Source: Pogonophryne albipinna (lineage: Eukaryota; Chordata; Actinopteri; Perciformes; Artedidraconidae). Taken from it: DNA of 64,000 nt. Within the stretch, counting starts at the first letter, position 1; each line of letters opens with the position of its first letter. The DNA lies in assembly GCA_028583405.1 (NCBI GenBank), contig CM053252.1, positions 37,793,240-37,857,239 on the forward strand, read 5' to 3'. Positions 1-21,720 of the stretch are shown piece after piece. The notes beneath the pieces are model-generated. The model made no database searches. It saw only the letters and a list, made by a program, of their open reading frames with translations, and had not been told where the DNA came from. The translations under genes were made by a program, and so were the position numbers.

Positions 1-62
1 TATCGGGATGTTAAGAGCATTCCATGGAATATAACAACAAGTGTTACATACCCCACCTTTAA
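1..62. repeat. Fragment of a TTAA-ended MITE
   Basis: This stretch ends in CACCTTTAA and, read on the minus strand, matches the left end of the element at 41525-41911, including the shared stretch TGCTCTTAACATCCCGATA. Only one terminus is present because the window edge cuts it. It lies on the 3' side of the calpain gene, which may explain why the last coding exon is not visible here. Confidence 0.7.
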
Positions 63-622
63 GTTTATCACAAACATTCAAATCAACAAGAAGTATAAGG
101 AAGGCTATCTAAGATGTAGTGGAATAGATGTATAAAGTGACCATACATAGCAATACTGAAGTATAGAACAATCACTTTAAATGTGTATTTCGTTGTCTTC
201 ATTGACAATGTGCTTACTGCCTGGCCTCTGTAAACAGAAGATCTGACTGGATAACATATTGATTCACTGATAGATGTGTGGTCACAGCAAAGAGCTAATA
301 AACAACATGCCCTCCCATGCCCACTAAAATTCATCCACTAAGTTTTCTGTTAAGGAAATCCTTTGATATACACGTTTGATTACCGTTAATATTGTCCTTA
401 AATAAGCTAGAACTGAACAACAATCCAAACTCAGGTGGCTGTTTTTGTTAAAGTTAAAAGTTGTGGTAACTGTGGAAAAGGTAATAATAAAGGAAAACAA
501 TGATTTGAAAATACAGAAGATAACCTTGTTTTTGTTGTTGTGTTTACTCCCATTATTATGGAAATAGATACATTTGTAAATTCTGTGAATGAATTTAAAG
601 AATCACAGCTAAACTGTTTTAC

Positions 623-10821
<10,199 letters not shown>

Positions 10822-10925
10822 TTTGTCGTCTGTTCTAAAAAAAAATGGAAAACATCAGGTATGAACAAAAGATGTGATGCAAGAACTTACCTGTGTGAAA
10901 TAGATACATTTTATACAAAAGCATA

Positions 10926-11012
10926 AAATCTATCAACACAACGGAACATCTAGTGCTAGAGTTGTTACATAACTTTAGCACTAGACTGATGTACCGTTGT
11001 GTTGATAGATTT
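10926..11012. repeat. Imperfect inverted repeat (hairpin) in capns1 intron 1
   Basis: AAATCTATCAACACAACGG at 10926 pairs with its complement ending at 11012, and the pairing continues inward with one mismatch and a 3-nt bulge through TAGTGCTA. The stem is about 35 bp with a short loop. It could be a tiny MITE or an RNA hairpin. Confidence 0.75.
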
Positions 11013-11950
11013 GAGTCAGAAAATAAAATTCTATGGCTTTTGAAAAAAATATTTAAGACTGTAGGCAGCCTGTGTTTTTTGAGATTATACAACCCACATG
11101 TGTATTATGTTCATTTATGTGTTCTTTAATCTGTAAAACAGAAAACTGTCCATCACAATATTGTGAAGCAAAAAGTAACAATATCAGATTCCTTGTTCTT
11201 GTGTAAATGTTGAAGTCAAATATTAGGTTTACCAAGGTGTAAATCAAGAATTTACAATAACTTATTTAAAAATGACCAGGAAAAGCAGAGAATTCTCCCA
11301 TTTTAAAACCTTTGAAAGTCTGAATTAACAATCTGTCATCCAAATAGTTTTCAATTTACAACTTAATCGACTAACTGCCTTTTAATAAAATACTTGTTGT
11401 GAGAAAATATATATTATAACACTTTGCAAGGAGCTGTTCTGAACTATTTATGCTGTGTATTTACTTTGAAGGCTTAAGTGCATTTTGCTTCTACAATTTG
11501 TAAATCAGGAGTTGAATGCATGATTTTTTTACTTGCTATGAAGTATTTTTCACTGTGGTAGATCTGTATAAACAACAGATCTAAATATTTCCTTCATATC
11601 GTCTGACAGTCTGATTCAGTTGCTTTTTACATGTTACTTTGTTAATAACTGAACTTATTGAAATACATTTTACAGCCACTCCCTGTCTGTTTTCACCAAA
11701 GCAACATTTTTGAAAGGACTGGATTCTTTCCCCCCTATTTTATTCTGTATTTTCCAGCTCTAAGCTTCACACCAAGCCTTTACCTTCCGGTACAGTGTCA
11801 GGTTTCAGCACAAACACACAATACGGCTCAACAACATAAACACGCACTTCATAAAACCGGCACACCCAAGACTAACAGTTCACTAAGCACATCAGACCTG
11901 TATTTAGACTGAAATATACAGTAACAATCATGATAAGAAGCAGTTTTTAG
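11013..11950. other. capns1 intron 1, AT-rich, nothing recognised
   Basis: No exon, transposon terminus or repeat was recognised. Confidence 0.5.
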
Positions 11951-11957
11951 TACTTAC

Positions 11958-12060
11958 TGTGACTTCTGCTAATGCTGTGGAGAGACAGGAGAGGCTGACA
12001 GGGCGAGAGAGCAGAAGGCACAGATAGATAGAGAGAGAGAGAGAGAGAGAGCAGCTATTC
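11958..12060 (-). other. capns1: Probable non-coding first exon and proximal promoter of capns1
   Basis: On the minus strand a perfect donor, CACA/GTAAGTA, lies at 11958/11957, upstream of the start-codon exon. The exon body has no ATG in a useful frame. The 5' limit is a guess. The flanks hold a (GA)n run (12030-12051) and a (TG)77 tract (12150-12304), and no TATA box is evident. Confidence 0.55.
12030..12051. repeat. (GA)n run in capns1 5' region
   Basis: A short GA tract within or just upstream of the probable first exon. Confidence 0.8.
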
Positions 12061-12143
12061 AGGCAGGAGGACACTCCCACTGCCAGAGTTCACAAAACCA
12101 GTTGAGCAAAAAGATCTGAGTTCTTTTTCAATGCGTCATCAAC

Positions 12144-12306
<163 letters not shown>

Positions 12307-12499
12307 GGAGAGAAGGCCCCCAGGTCCTAACATCCACCACATTCCTGCAGTACACCACAGAGACAGTAGTGCTTTCAGGAGCTGGCCAGAATGCTCAGAC
12401 ATTGCAAAGTCATGCTATTTTAAAAGTGCATTCCTCAGTATTTGAAGGATTTTCATTAACCTTTTCACTTTTCTCACCCTGCTGATTATCTTTATCGTG

Positions 12500-12944
12500 T
12501 AAATGTTGGTTTTCCCTTTCATGTGGTGTGTTATAGGTGTTTGTGCATGTAAATGGTCTGCAAAGGCTAAAATCCCTGTGTTCCCTCCAGAGGGAGTTTC
12601 TCTCCCCCACCGTCTGAAAAACCTTGATGGTAGTCCTTTCTTTACATCTGTATCATAGTTCCACCACTATCTAACACTCGTGCTTCTATTGGCGAGCGCT
12701 TCAACACATGATAGGCTAAGGGGCAGGATAGCTCTAAGCGGTTGACCAATCACAACAGAGCTAGCCAGCTAACCAATCAGAGCAGACTGGGCTCTGGTTT
12801 CAGACAGAGGGTGAAAAGAGGTGCTGCAGCACAGGCAGTATGAGAAAAATAAAGAGCTTTATGAACATTAAAGCATGGAGACATGTCCCAGTAGAGACAC
12901 TAAACTAATAAAGACCTGAACATGAGCAGAATAGGGCGCCTTAA
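12500..12944. mobile_element. Degenerate TTAA-type MITE (piggyBac-like family)
   Basis: It shares the TTTGTGCATGTAAATGGTCTGC and ACCAATCAGAGCAGACTGGGCT blocks with the copies at 16444 and 44817, and ends near GGGCGCCTTAA at 12944. The left end is eroded. Confidence 0.5.
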
Positions 12945-14184
12945 ACTGTACTGTAACAGTCATATTAGATAACAGAAGTACAATCAAACAAACAGTTCAA
13001 AAGGCATATATTTGGATTACTGTGATAAAAAACAGAGATAAGGAGATTACCTCCATTTTCTGTCAATTGAATCAATCAGTTACTCAACTGCTTCAGCTCT
13101 AATGAAATCTTATTCATACATATTTCATTTGTGCTTATATTGTTGAGAATTATTTCAAATATGCCTAGAATATTGTGCAATACATTCAAAAAACAATGAT
13201 TAACCACAAATCTCCACCTGCAGATTAAATAAAACACAAAGATGTTCAAAATATGGCCAGAACTTTTGACATGGTAGGTGTATCCTGTTCTCAGATTATT
13301 TCAGTTCAGTTCCCTCTCTCTAATGTAAGTCTGCAAAAAACAACAATCCTATGGAATATACATTAGTTGATGTATTTATTATCATAAATGTAATTAAATA
13401 TGTATTTTACAATAATGTTATGATTGGCAAGTATAAAACTACAACTGCTCATTTTCAAATGTACACTTTTGTATAGTATAGTTTTGTTTTTACTGGATCA
13501 GTCACTTTATATATTCACCTACTTCATAATGCTGACACTCATGTCTTACTATGTATATGTACTTATTTGATGTACTAAATAAAATATACAACATTTAAAA
13601 AAATCTGAATGTGGTCCTCATTTAAGAACTCCGTTAATTAATATATTAAAAACCACCACAGGATATCAGAGATTTAAGCGTAACCTCAATGTTCCTACAT
13701 GTTGGAAATCAAAACACCAAGCAGCACTTCTGCCAACCATCATGTGAAGAAGTTAGAAAAAAGTCACAAAGAACATGACAAAGCTACAACATAAAACATT
13801 GCTTTTAAATATGTCATAACTTTTTTAGACTTGTAAATAAATAAAAACATATATTTTAATAATTATGATTAAAAACATGTATTAAAGATGAACAAATGTG
13901 GTGTCTGTTTGAAAAGCAAAAACAAATATCAAAATGTAACAAACATTTAGAAATGACTTCACCACTAAGGAGAGAAATCTGTTTAAATGTAATGTTGCAT
14001 TCCGAAGTTCACCATAGTGAGGACTTGGTATAGTTGGTTTTTGACTTGACCTCAGTGGAACTGACTCTTTTCTGTCATCCTGTGGCCACATAGAGGGACT
14101 GCAACAATAGTAAATGATTGGCCAATGCACTGTGTATGCCAGTACAATTGTAATAAATACCAATATGTATGAAACCAACATTCA
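12945..14184. other. AT-rich spacer, nothing recognised
   Basis: No coding exon or transposon end is apparent. A possible polyadenylation hexamer occurs near 13580, but no upstream exon can be tied to it. Confidence 0.4.
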
Positions 14185-14470
14185 GTGTAATTTTAACAAA
14201 TAGGATACGTTTCCAGTTTGTGTTCGGGCGTCAGACACCCTATCCGTTTTTAAGAGTGCGCTTAAGACCTTCCTTTTTGATAAAGCTTATAGTTAGGGCT
14301 GATTAGATTCAGCCCCTAGTTTTGCTGATATAGGCTTAGTTTGACGGGGGACATCTTACTTCTTCCTTCTCTCTGTCTATACCTGTGTACTCTCATGTTC
14401 CGATTAACCCAGCTTCCCCAAAATGTCTTTTTGGTGTCTGTCTTCTATACGATATTGATTTGGATGTTGT
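14185..14470 (+). mobile_element. LINE 3'-region fragment
   Basis: It contains the CTTCCTTTTTGATAAAGCTT and TAGTTAGGGCTGATTAGATT blocks seen in the 3' part of a common fish LINE family, whose tail is probably the one at 47589-47972. The reading frame is lost. Confidence 0.45.
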
Positions 14471-14950
14471 TGGATGTATTCACCATGTCATTTGTTTATG
14501 AATTCATGTTTTACATTTTGTGAATTTTGCTGCACTATCTTGTTTTTTTGCAACCAGAAATGACACAAGAGGATGGAGAAAGGACACACCATACACTGAA
14601 CATGAAATGTTAGGCGACCAAAACATGAAAAAAAACTTCTATTAACTAAAAACAAAGTTAGGACAACAAAACACAAAAACACTAATTGGTCTACACCAAA
14701 GTAGCACTTGTCAATAACAAAATGACGGACTTGACTTTGAAATAGCTTCGCCCTAAAAAATTACCCTCTATTTTAACATCGTGCTGTGTTGAAGAAATCC
14801 TGAAAACAGAATTTAAGACTACGAACTCATTTGGCATTTAGGTACATAAGGTTAGAATTTGGGTCATTTTTTCAGGAATTCTGTGTATATTGTAGAAAGA
14901 GCAGTGCCCTCTGCTGACAAAGTAATACAATTAAAGCTTACAGCACCACT

Positions 14951-15080
14951 CCCCAATATATCATCCAATCATGATACTCGCTGTCCAATGTGAGATTGGA
15001 ACTAAGCCAATCATGCCGCAAGTTCACAATGGACAGAGCCAATCATGTCACAGCATCACATTATACAGAGCCACTCACGG
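14951..15080. promoter_or_regulatory. Cluster of CCAAT motifs
   Basis: Six CCAAT/ATTGG motifs, three of them in an AAGCCAATCATG or ATCCAATCATG context, fall within about 100 bp. This could be a relic promoter or a short repeated unit. No gene start is attached to it in the window. Confidence 0.3.
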
Positions 15081-15264
15081 CAAGGCTTCTCTCCGAATCC
15101 GCCCCCCTCACCCTGCAGACTGACAGTGGAGCTGTCCAGAGCATGGATGTATTATATCCAAAGTAAGTAACAACACTAGAAGAGGAACTAATGCCCCCAA
15201 AGAGAAATACCGACATACTGCTTCCCGAGGTAGAACAAAGCACAACCATGTCAGTCAGTCATTA

Positions 15265-16368
15265 GCCCGCATGGTTTTTCATACCACTGCTATGCTGACG
15301 ACACCCAATTCATTCTGTCCTTTCCCCGCTCAGAGACCCAGGTCGTCGCACGCATCTCTGCTTGTCTAGCTGACATCTCTCAGTGGATGTCTGCTCATCA
15401 CCTCAAGCTCAACCTTGACAAGACTGAACTGCTTTTCCTTCCGGGAAAAGATTGTCCCACTCTTGACCTGACGATCAACATCGGCACCTCTGTTGTTTCC
15501 CCGACTCAGACTGCAAGGAATCTGGGTGTGACCCTAGATAACAACCTGTCCTTCACTGCAAACATCGCTGCTACAACCCGCTGCTGCAGATACACGCTTT
15601 ACAACATCAGGAGGATACGTCCCCAGCTGACCCAGAAAGCGACGCAGATTCTGGTCCAGGCTCTCGTCATCTCACGTCTAGACTACTGCAACTCCCTCCT
15701 GGCTGGTCTACCTGCATGTGCCATCCGACCTCTGCAGCTCATCCAGAATGCAGCGGCTCGTCTGGTCTTCAACCTTCCTAAATGTTCCCACACCACTCCG
15801 CTCCTCCGCTCCCTTCACTGGCTTCCGGTAACTGTGCTAGAATCCACTTCAAGACAATGGTACTTGCGTACCATGCTGCGAATGGATCTGGCCCTTCCTA
15901 CATCCAGGACATGGTTAAACTGTACACCCCAGCACGTGCACTCCGCTCTGCATCAGCCAAACAGCTCGCTGCACCCTCGCTGCGAAGGGGACCCAAGTTC
16001 CCATCAGCAAAAACACGTGGGTTTGCTATCCTGGCTCCAAAATGGTGGAATGAGCTCCCCATTGACATCAGGACAGCAGAAAGCTTACACACCTTCCGGC
16101 GCAGACTGAAAACTCATCTCTTTCGACTCCACTTCGAGCGATAGAATTACTAACAAAGAACTGCTAACAGAGCACTTATATACTAATAAAGGACTGGCTT
16201 ATCTATAGCCAGTTGAGTAGCACTTGAAATGTTTGGCTCTATGAAACCTGATGTACTTATATGATTCTGTTTTCTTCAAGGTGGTGTCTTCCTGGTCGAT
16301 TGTACTTATTGTAAGTCGCTTTGGATAAAAGCGTCAGCTAAATGCAATGTAATGTCTTTTCATTTTTC
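15265..16368 (+). mobile_element. L2-clade LINE, 5' truncated
   Basis: A single truncated copy that starts within the reverse transcriptase domain and ends in the tail AAGTCGCTTTGGATAAAAGC followed by GTCAGCTAAATGCAATGTAA. Its coding relic is listed separately. Confidence 0.85.
15280..16143 (+). pseudogene. LINE reverse transcriptase C-terminal part, frameshifted
   Basis: The frame opens with the RT active-site block CYADDTQFILSF, then the thumb with HHLKLNLDKTELLF, LGVTLDNNLSF and LIQNAAARLVFNLP, through HWLPV. A frameshift near 15830 moves the rest (TMVLAYHAANGSGPSYIQDM to THLFRLHFER and a stop at 16143) into another frame. Fingers, endonuclease and ORF1 are absent. This is typical of the L2/CR1 group. 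It is dead: truncated and shifted. Confidence 0.85.
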
Positions 16369-16443
16369 ATTACTATTATATGTGTAGTTTATTAAATGAA
16401 TGGATGTATACAAAATCATTTCTGCAAAACTATTTTTATTTGA

Positions 16444-17254
16444 TTAAAGGTCCCATGTCATGCTTTTCTGGTTATTACCCGTCCCCTTGTGTGTTATGAA
16501 AGTTTTTATGCATGTAAACGGTCTGCAGAGTCACAAACCCTCAAAGTACACCCTGTAGCGAGTAAAACTCAAACACAGAAAATACCTGTCTATGCTGCCC
16601 CATATGCCTCGTTGGAGATTTCTCTTTTTCCATTTGTTTCTTCCGGGAACCGCATGACATCATGTGGTTCCCGGAACCATAATGGACCAATCCGCGGAGC
16701 TCCTCACACACCAGGATCTCTTGGCGTCACTATCAAACGCAGTGGGGGGACCTTTAGCATACATTTTCAACTAACAGGGAGCCCCATTGACTTGCATAGA
16801 GCTCGCTGGTTGGTAATAGACAAGTTGGGAAATGCTCTCCGCAGACCCATGCTCACAGCGTTATAAACCTTTTTCTTACTCAATATCAAGCCATACTTAT
16901 TGTTTTTACTTCGGCTGTGAGTGTTTGTGTGTGCTCAGGATGAGTTTCGCTTGTTCTCGCTGTATCGCCGACCCGGAAACCACACCAGTAAGCCAGCTCA
17001 CTGAGCAGCGAGCCTCGCAAAGTCCCGACCAATCAGAGCACACTAGGCTCACAAGGAGGGGGGGGGGGGGGGGCAGGAGCTCCAACAAGCTGTTTAGGAT
17101 AGAGAGTGAATACCTGGTGAATACACATACTTTACAGAGATGCTGTATGAGAAACCAATGTGAGTTTGGAAAATTGCACAATTTAAATCTAGTCTAGTAG
17201 ACATCAACAATGGAATTATGATCAGTAGAAATGGCCATGACATGGGACCTTTAA
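16444..17254. mobile_element. TTAA-type MITE (piggyBac-like), copy 1
   Basis: The ends are TTAAAGGTCCCATGTCATG and its complement CATGACATGGGACCTTTAA, with TTAA at both borders as expected of piggyBac-superfamily insertion. It is 811 bp with no transposase. A G17 homopolymer lies at about 17057-17075. Confidence 0.85.
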
Positions 17255-17492
17255 TGTTTGGAACTTTTAACCGAATATAGTGAAAATGTAAGCTTCTCTG
17301 AAGGGGGCTGTGTTGGCCTTATCCAATGTATCTTTGGATATGAGATTTTCACAAAATTGGAACCAGATGTTAACAGAGAGGCATAACATACAATAAAGCA
17401 AATGTTTTTCATGTTTTTCTTAACCAACCCAGGTTATCAACCACTGCTTACAACCATAGCGCCCGGCTTCAGTTTGAATGATGGGTTAAGAT
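17255..17492. other. Short spacer between MITE and hAT
   Basis: Nothing recognised. The 8-bp hAT target duplication GTTAAGAT lies at 17485-17492. Confidence 0.5.
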
Positions 17493-18396
17493 CAGGGGCG
17501 GATCTAGAAAAATATTCATGGGGTGGCAAGAGGGTGGCAGGAGAATTTCAGGGGTGGCATCCCCTGGCAGAAGTATATGCTGATTTAATCGCAGTCATAT
17601 CAATCAATGTTAACTTGGAAAGCCACAATATTAATATTTTAACTCAATAACATTAGGTGACATTATTGTGGCACATCAGTAAAGCCTTACATATAAATAT
17701 AAGGTGGCACACATCATTTAATGAATTTTAACTGAACAATACCAGGGGTACCAAATCTATGCAGACTGCTGCAATAAGTACATTAATTAACTGTCTCAGC
17801 GATGTTTGTCTGTATGAATATGATAATATTAACAATCATATTATTCCTATCAGCTGTCAATCACTGTTATGATTCACATATTCAGTGTTATTATTAAATA
17901 AACTATATTTGTTGGAGGAGTTAATGATGAATGTTCCTCAAGATGCTTGCTCACCCTCCTTCAAATTTGAAAGACAAGTAATTACTATCATATATCAAAA
18001 GAATCAAAAGAACAGTTCAGCGCCCCACAACTTCATTACAAACAGTTACAACCTTGACTTTACATCAGAAAGAACAAACATTAAAGAAGTGACTAACTGC
18101 ATCAATTAGGGTTAAAAAACGTGTATTCAGCTAAAACATATACATTACATCGCTGCAGTTATTATCCAGTGGAAAGTCCTTACCTGCTGGTCTAGTTAAA
18201 TCGAAGTGGTTACTTTCTTTTGGCTGGGCAGTGAAGTTTTACACATCGTCTTATTTGACTTTCTCAGGACTTGAAACAGTTTTTTGGGGGCAAAACCCCA
18301 CAAAGAAGAAAAATATTATACACACGTAAGGTCATCATCTTAACAGTTTATTATTCTCATCGACTCATCCGTGAGCAGAGCATCAAGTTGGCATGC

Positions 18397-18540
18397 CTAT
18401 AACAGCTGAATGTGGCGATTACCATCTTGATCAGCAAAACGCCTCACAAACTGATTAAGATTTAAAGCGATGGTGCGTTTTGATTCAATGCTGAGTACAG
18501 CCAAACTTGACAGGCTCTTCTCTATCATTGTAGAGCGCAA
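18397..18540 (-). pseudogene. hAT transposase C-terminal dimerisation domain, fragment
   Basis: The frame reads LRSTMIEKSLSSLAVLSIES and ends QFVRRFADQDGNRHIQLL followed by a stop, matching the C-terminus of ZMYM/TTF-linked hAT transposases. The classical RSTM motif is separated from its upstream residue by the nested hAT at 18542-19492; across that insertion the phase is compatible. Catalytic regions are missing, so this cannot be an active enzyme. Confidence 0.75.
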
Positions 18541-18541
18541 A

Positions 18542-19492
18542 CGGTGTCGGCTCCAGAGTATTTTGGTTGGGTAATCTCTGGTAGGGCTAACCCATACAGC
18601 GGTGGGGCTCAAGTCAGTATTTGCAATGTAATTACATACACGCTCCCCTTGACAGTGAAACGCCACGCGTGAGGTTTAGATTATTTCCCTGTCTCAATCC
18701 AAATGGAACTGTATGAAATAAAAAGGCACATTTGTCTTGTAGTAAATAAAAAAGGCGACCTGGAGCAAATCCTGCAACTTCCCCATAGGTGAAAGAGTTG
18801 ACATGCTGAAAACGAAAAAGATTTTTGGAAATACTAACATAAAATACACATTCTGGTACTCTCTTGAGAAGAAAAATAAATAAATCTATTACTACACGAC
18901 ATATTTAAAAAAAATGAATGGTATTTAAGTTTTTTGTTACTTTGTTCTGAAAGCTGAACCTGCTGCTCCTCACAGAGAGAAGAGGGAAGAGGCTGTGTGA
19001 ATTACTTTACATTGTGGATAGCCCCCATTGTTCTGTGTGTCAAAATGAAAGACAGTAGTGATCGTCTTCTCAATAGAACACCTATCAATCATCAAACCGT
19101 GGGGTCTTATTTCATTACGTGTTGATTTCTATCAACACGTAATGTTGTATCGATGTATATAGAGATGTACTACAGCAAAAGTATTCTCCGTCGGGACTTC
19201 CTGCAACAACACAACGCCGTTATCGTAATTCTGATTGGCCAGAAGACATTATCAAAGATGTTCTATTGAGAAGACGATCACTACGTGACAAAAGTTTTCA
19301 AAACCGTTTCTAGTCTTCGGTATTTCCAGACTAGTGGCTACTGAAATCAATCTTACTGCTATCTGTGCAATTTACTCTGCGCGAGTTGGCGGACTTTATT
19401 TTGCTTACCTTAACATCATTTTTCATGGTGGGGCTAAGCCATTTCTTTGTATGGCTGTAGCCTACCCCAGCCATACCCTGGCGCCGCCACTG
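18542..19492. mobile_element. Non-autonomous hAT, second copy of the 1849 family
   Basis: It shares with 1849-2565 the left block GGTAGGGCTAACCCATACAG and the right block GTAGCCTACCCCAGCCATAC. The target duplication is AGCGCAAA (18534-18541) versus ACCGCAAA (19493-19500). It is interrupted internally by the MITE at 19055. Confidence 0.85.
19055..19284. mobile_element. 230-bp MITE with 26-bp terminal inverted repeats
   Basis: Termini are GTAGTGATCGTCTTCTCAAT then AGAACA, and the complement. It contains an additional perfect 14-bp stem with a 4-nt loop at 19113-19144. The superfamily is not assigned. Confidence 0.8.
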
Positions 19493-19805
19493 ACCGCAAA
19501 TACCTCATTCCTTCCGTCTACTTGGATCCGAAATGCTTCTCGTTTTGCGCTGTCCCCCGTTCAAATGAAATCGCCGCCAATCATATTTCCACGCTCGTTC
19601 CAGGGCCGGGGGAGGGGTTACAAGGCTCGCGTCTTGTGCTGCATTCACTTGCACTCGGACATTAGAGATTTTCTCTCATAAATGTCCGATGAGCCACAAC
19701 TTTTTTTTCAAAACAAAGCTGCCAACTGGGGTGGCAGCTGGGGTGGCAAGGCATTTTTCTGAGGTGGCAGCTGCCACCCCGTGCCACCCTGTAGAACCGC
19801 CACTG

Positions 19806-20147
19806 TTAAAGATAAGATAAGAAGTCTTATCTTATCCCAAAGTATGATGTTATCTTCATGTATAGTATAGTTGCTTGCTTATCTTTCTTACAGTGCAGAC
19901 GCGTTTCCGCTTGCTCTTGCCTCTGCTTACTTTTTATGCTGATTTTCCTATTCTTATTCTCTGAAAACTTCGAGCAGCGGCTCCTGGACATTAACTTATC
20001 ACTGGGACAGTTAATCTTCGTAAATAGACGGAGGGTTTCAGCCATATTTCAACATTTTTACGACGACCTCAGTCTTACAGTAGCGTGGCCTAGCAACAGC
20101 TAAAGCCTGTACTACATGCTATTTAGCTTAAGCTAGTTAGCAGCAAA
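19806..20147 (+). other. 5' region of the CR1/L2-clade LINE
   Basis: After the hAT target duplication the sequence leads into the ATG of LINE ORF1 at 20148 and probably includes the LINE 5'UTR. The exact 5' end of the LINE is not marked. Confidence 0.45.
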
Positions 20148-21149
20148 ATGCCTCTGTTCTCTACAGATGACTTCCACAAACTTATACAGAAGATGGCTGT
20201 ATTGGAAATGAAAATGCAACGGTTGGAAGTTAACGTAGAAGTGAATGGACTATGTCGTGGGAATGACACCACTTTACCAGTGTTGCAAAATAATGGAAAA
20301 GGGTATGCTAACTCACAGCTAGTTAGCAGCTACAAGGATTCCAAGGAACAGGAGGGCTGTGGACTGGGTAATACATCTACAAGTGGTAGTCCTCCCTGGA
20401 ACTCTCTGGGTGCAAAGCCTAAGAGTAAATAATTTCCATGGGATTTGGGAGGACGGATAACAGGCAGAGCCCAGCGCTCTGAAATCTGTGATGCGACCGG
20501 CTGGCCTGCATTGTTATCGCCCAGGAAGAGTGCCTCTTCAACCCCTATTCATATTAGGAAACAGCCGTGGACAGCTGCTAAAGGGAGAATTACAAACAAT
20601 CCTCCTAAACCACCAAGTGTGCCAATCCAGAACAGATACGCTCCGCTGACCGAGAGCCGGAGATCTCTTTCTGATGACCTGGATAACCTGTCCTCTTCAC
20701 ACAGCAGGGTAAGGACCAATAGCTACTCCAAAAGTAAAAGGCAAGAGGGAAAGCTAACGACTGGGCCTGAAACTCTGATTGTGGGTGACTCTGCTGTAAG
20801 AGATGTAAAAGGTCTGTGTAGTAAGAACAACACCAAAGTACTCAGTTTTCCCAAGGATGTGGTATCTGACTTGGCTGAGAAGATCCTGCATATTGGGGCT
20901 GAAAATCCGACTGTGAAGAATGTGGTACTGCATATTGGAACAAATGATGTTGTGAAACAAGAGTCAGAAGTGCTGAAAGAAGATTTTAAATGTGTGTTGG
21001 AAACTGTCAGCTCTCTAAATGCAGAGGTGTTCATCAGTGGCCCTCTACCGCCAGTCAGAAGAGGAGTGGAGAGATTCAGCAGATTGTTTGCACTGAACAC
21101 GTGGCTTTCAACTGCCTGTACTGACCATTCTGTCCATTTTATTGACAAT
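20148..21149 (+). pseudogene. LINE ORF1, N-terminal half with esterase (SGNH-like) domain
   Basis: The start MPLFSTDDFHKLIQKMAVLE begins a short coiled-coil-like helix (VLEMKMQRLEV). An in-frame TAA at 20430 interrupts the frame, which then continues through a basic, Ser/Pro-rich linker. The esterase domain begins at LIVGDSAVRDV (nucleophile block GDS), then VVLHIGTNDV (GTND oxyanion block) and FISGPLPPVRRG. Such ORF1 esterases are known from fish L2/CR1 LINEs and are thought to act in RNP or membrane association. The domain is cut at D-N (21144-21149) by the ISL2EU element and continues at 27188. Confidence 0.85.
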
Positions 21150-21703
21150 AGCTTGGTTTCAGTCACGTGACTTCTACGACGCGCGAAATTCAAGTGGAGG
21201 TCAGGAAGTGAAAACGCAATCATTCATCAACGCAGGAATCATGGAGGACACCGACTATGTCAAACAATTAAATGAACCTGCACGCCGCAGATATCGGGAA
21301 AAAAATCACAGCACACATCGGATATGATCCGTATCAGCTGAAAAAGAGCGACTTTTCTCGTGATTTATCAGATTTGCCCGCTGTCGAGGCGATGGATATC
21401 ACCAGCTACCTCGTCCTTCATACCTCCTACTACACGGCTAGCCAAATGAAAGCGTATAAAAGCCTGGAAGCTTTCAACTACTTCGTGTGTGGATGGGTGA
21501 ATGACCTCGGCACCAAACAGGCATTAAACAAATGTCGCCTTGTTTTTGCCCGGGTGAGTGTTAACTACCTATACCTTCTTACCTCTAAGTAGCATTATTA
21601 GGAGACATCTAGCTAGCTAACTTTAGCTATATGGACTCATGTAAGACAGCTGTCGCCTTGCCTTCAGCATTAACTGGCCTGTGAGTGTTCTGTGTGTGTA
21701 TAT

Positions 21704-21720
21704 ATATATATATATATATA
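21704..21720. repeat. (TA)n run at nested insertion site
   Basis: A TG/TA dinucleotide run that served as the target of the element at 21721. Confidence 0.8.

Larger units (their letters stand above)
17493..19805 (-). mobile_element. hAT element (Tip100-like), hosting another hAT
   Basis: The left end, CAGGGGCGGATCTAG, and the right end, reversed CAGTGGCGGTTCTAC, are imperfect inverted repeats flanked by near-matching 8-bp duplications (GTTAAGAT, TTAAAGAT). GTGGCA-rich subterminal repeats occur at both sides. It encodes a hAT dimerisation tail on the minus strand (18397-18537) and is interrupted by the element at 18542-19492. Confidence 0.75.

Noticed and set aside
431..469. Candidate last capns1 exon reading L-P-Q-L-L-T-L-T
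   Set aside because: The acceptor CCACAG fits, but the residues do not match the conserved W-L-Q-L-T-M-Y end; the true exon is probably left of the window.
20723..21223. Antisense frame over LINE ORF1
   Set aside because: Shadow of the esterase coding strand.
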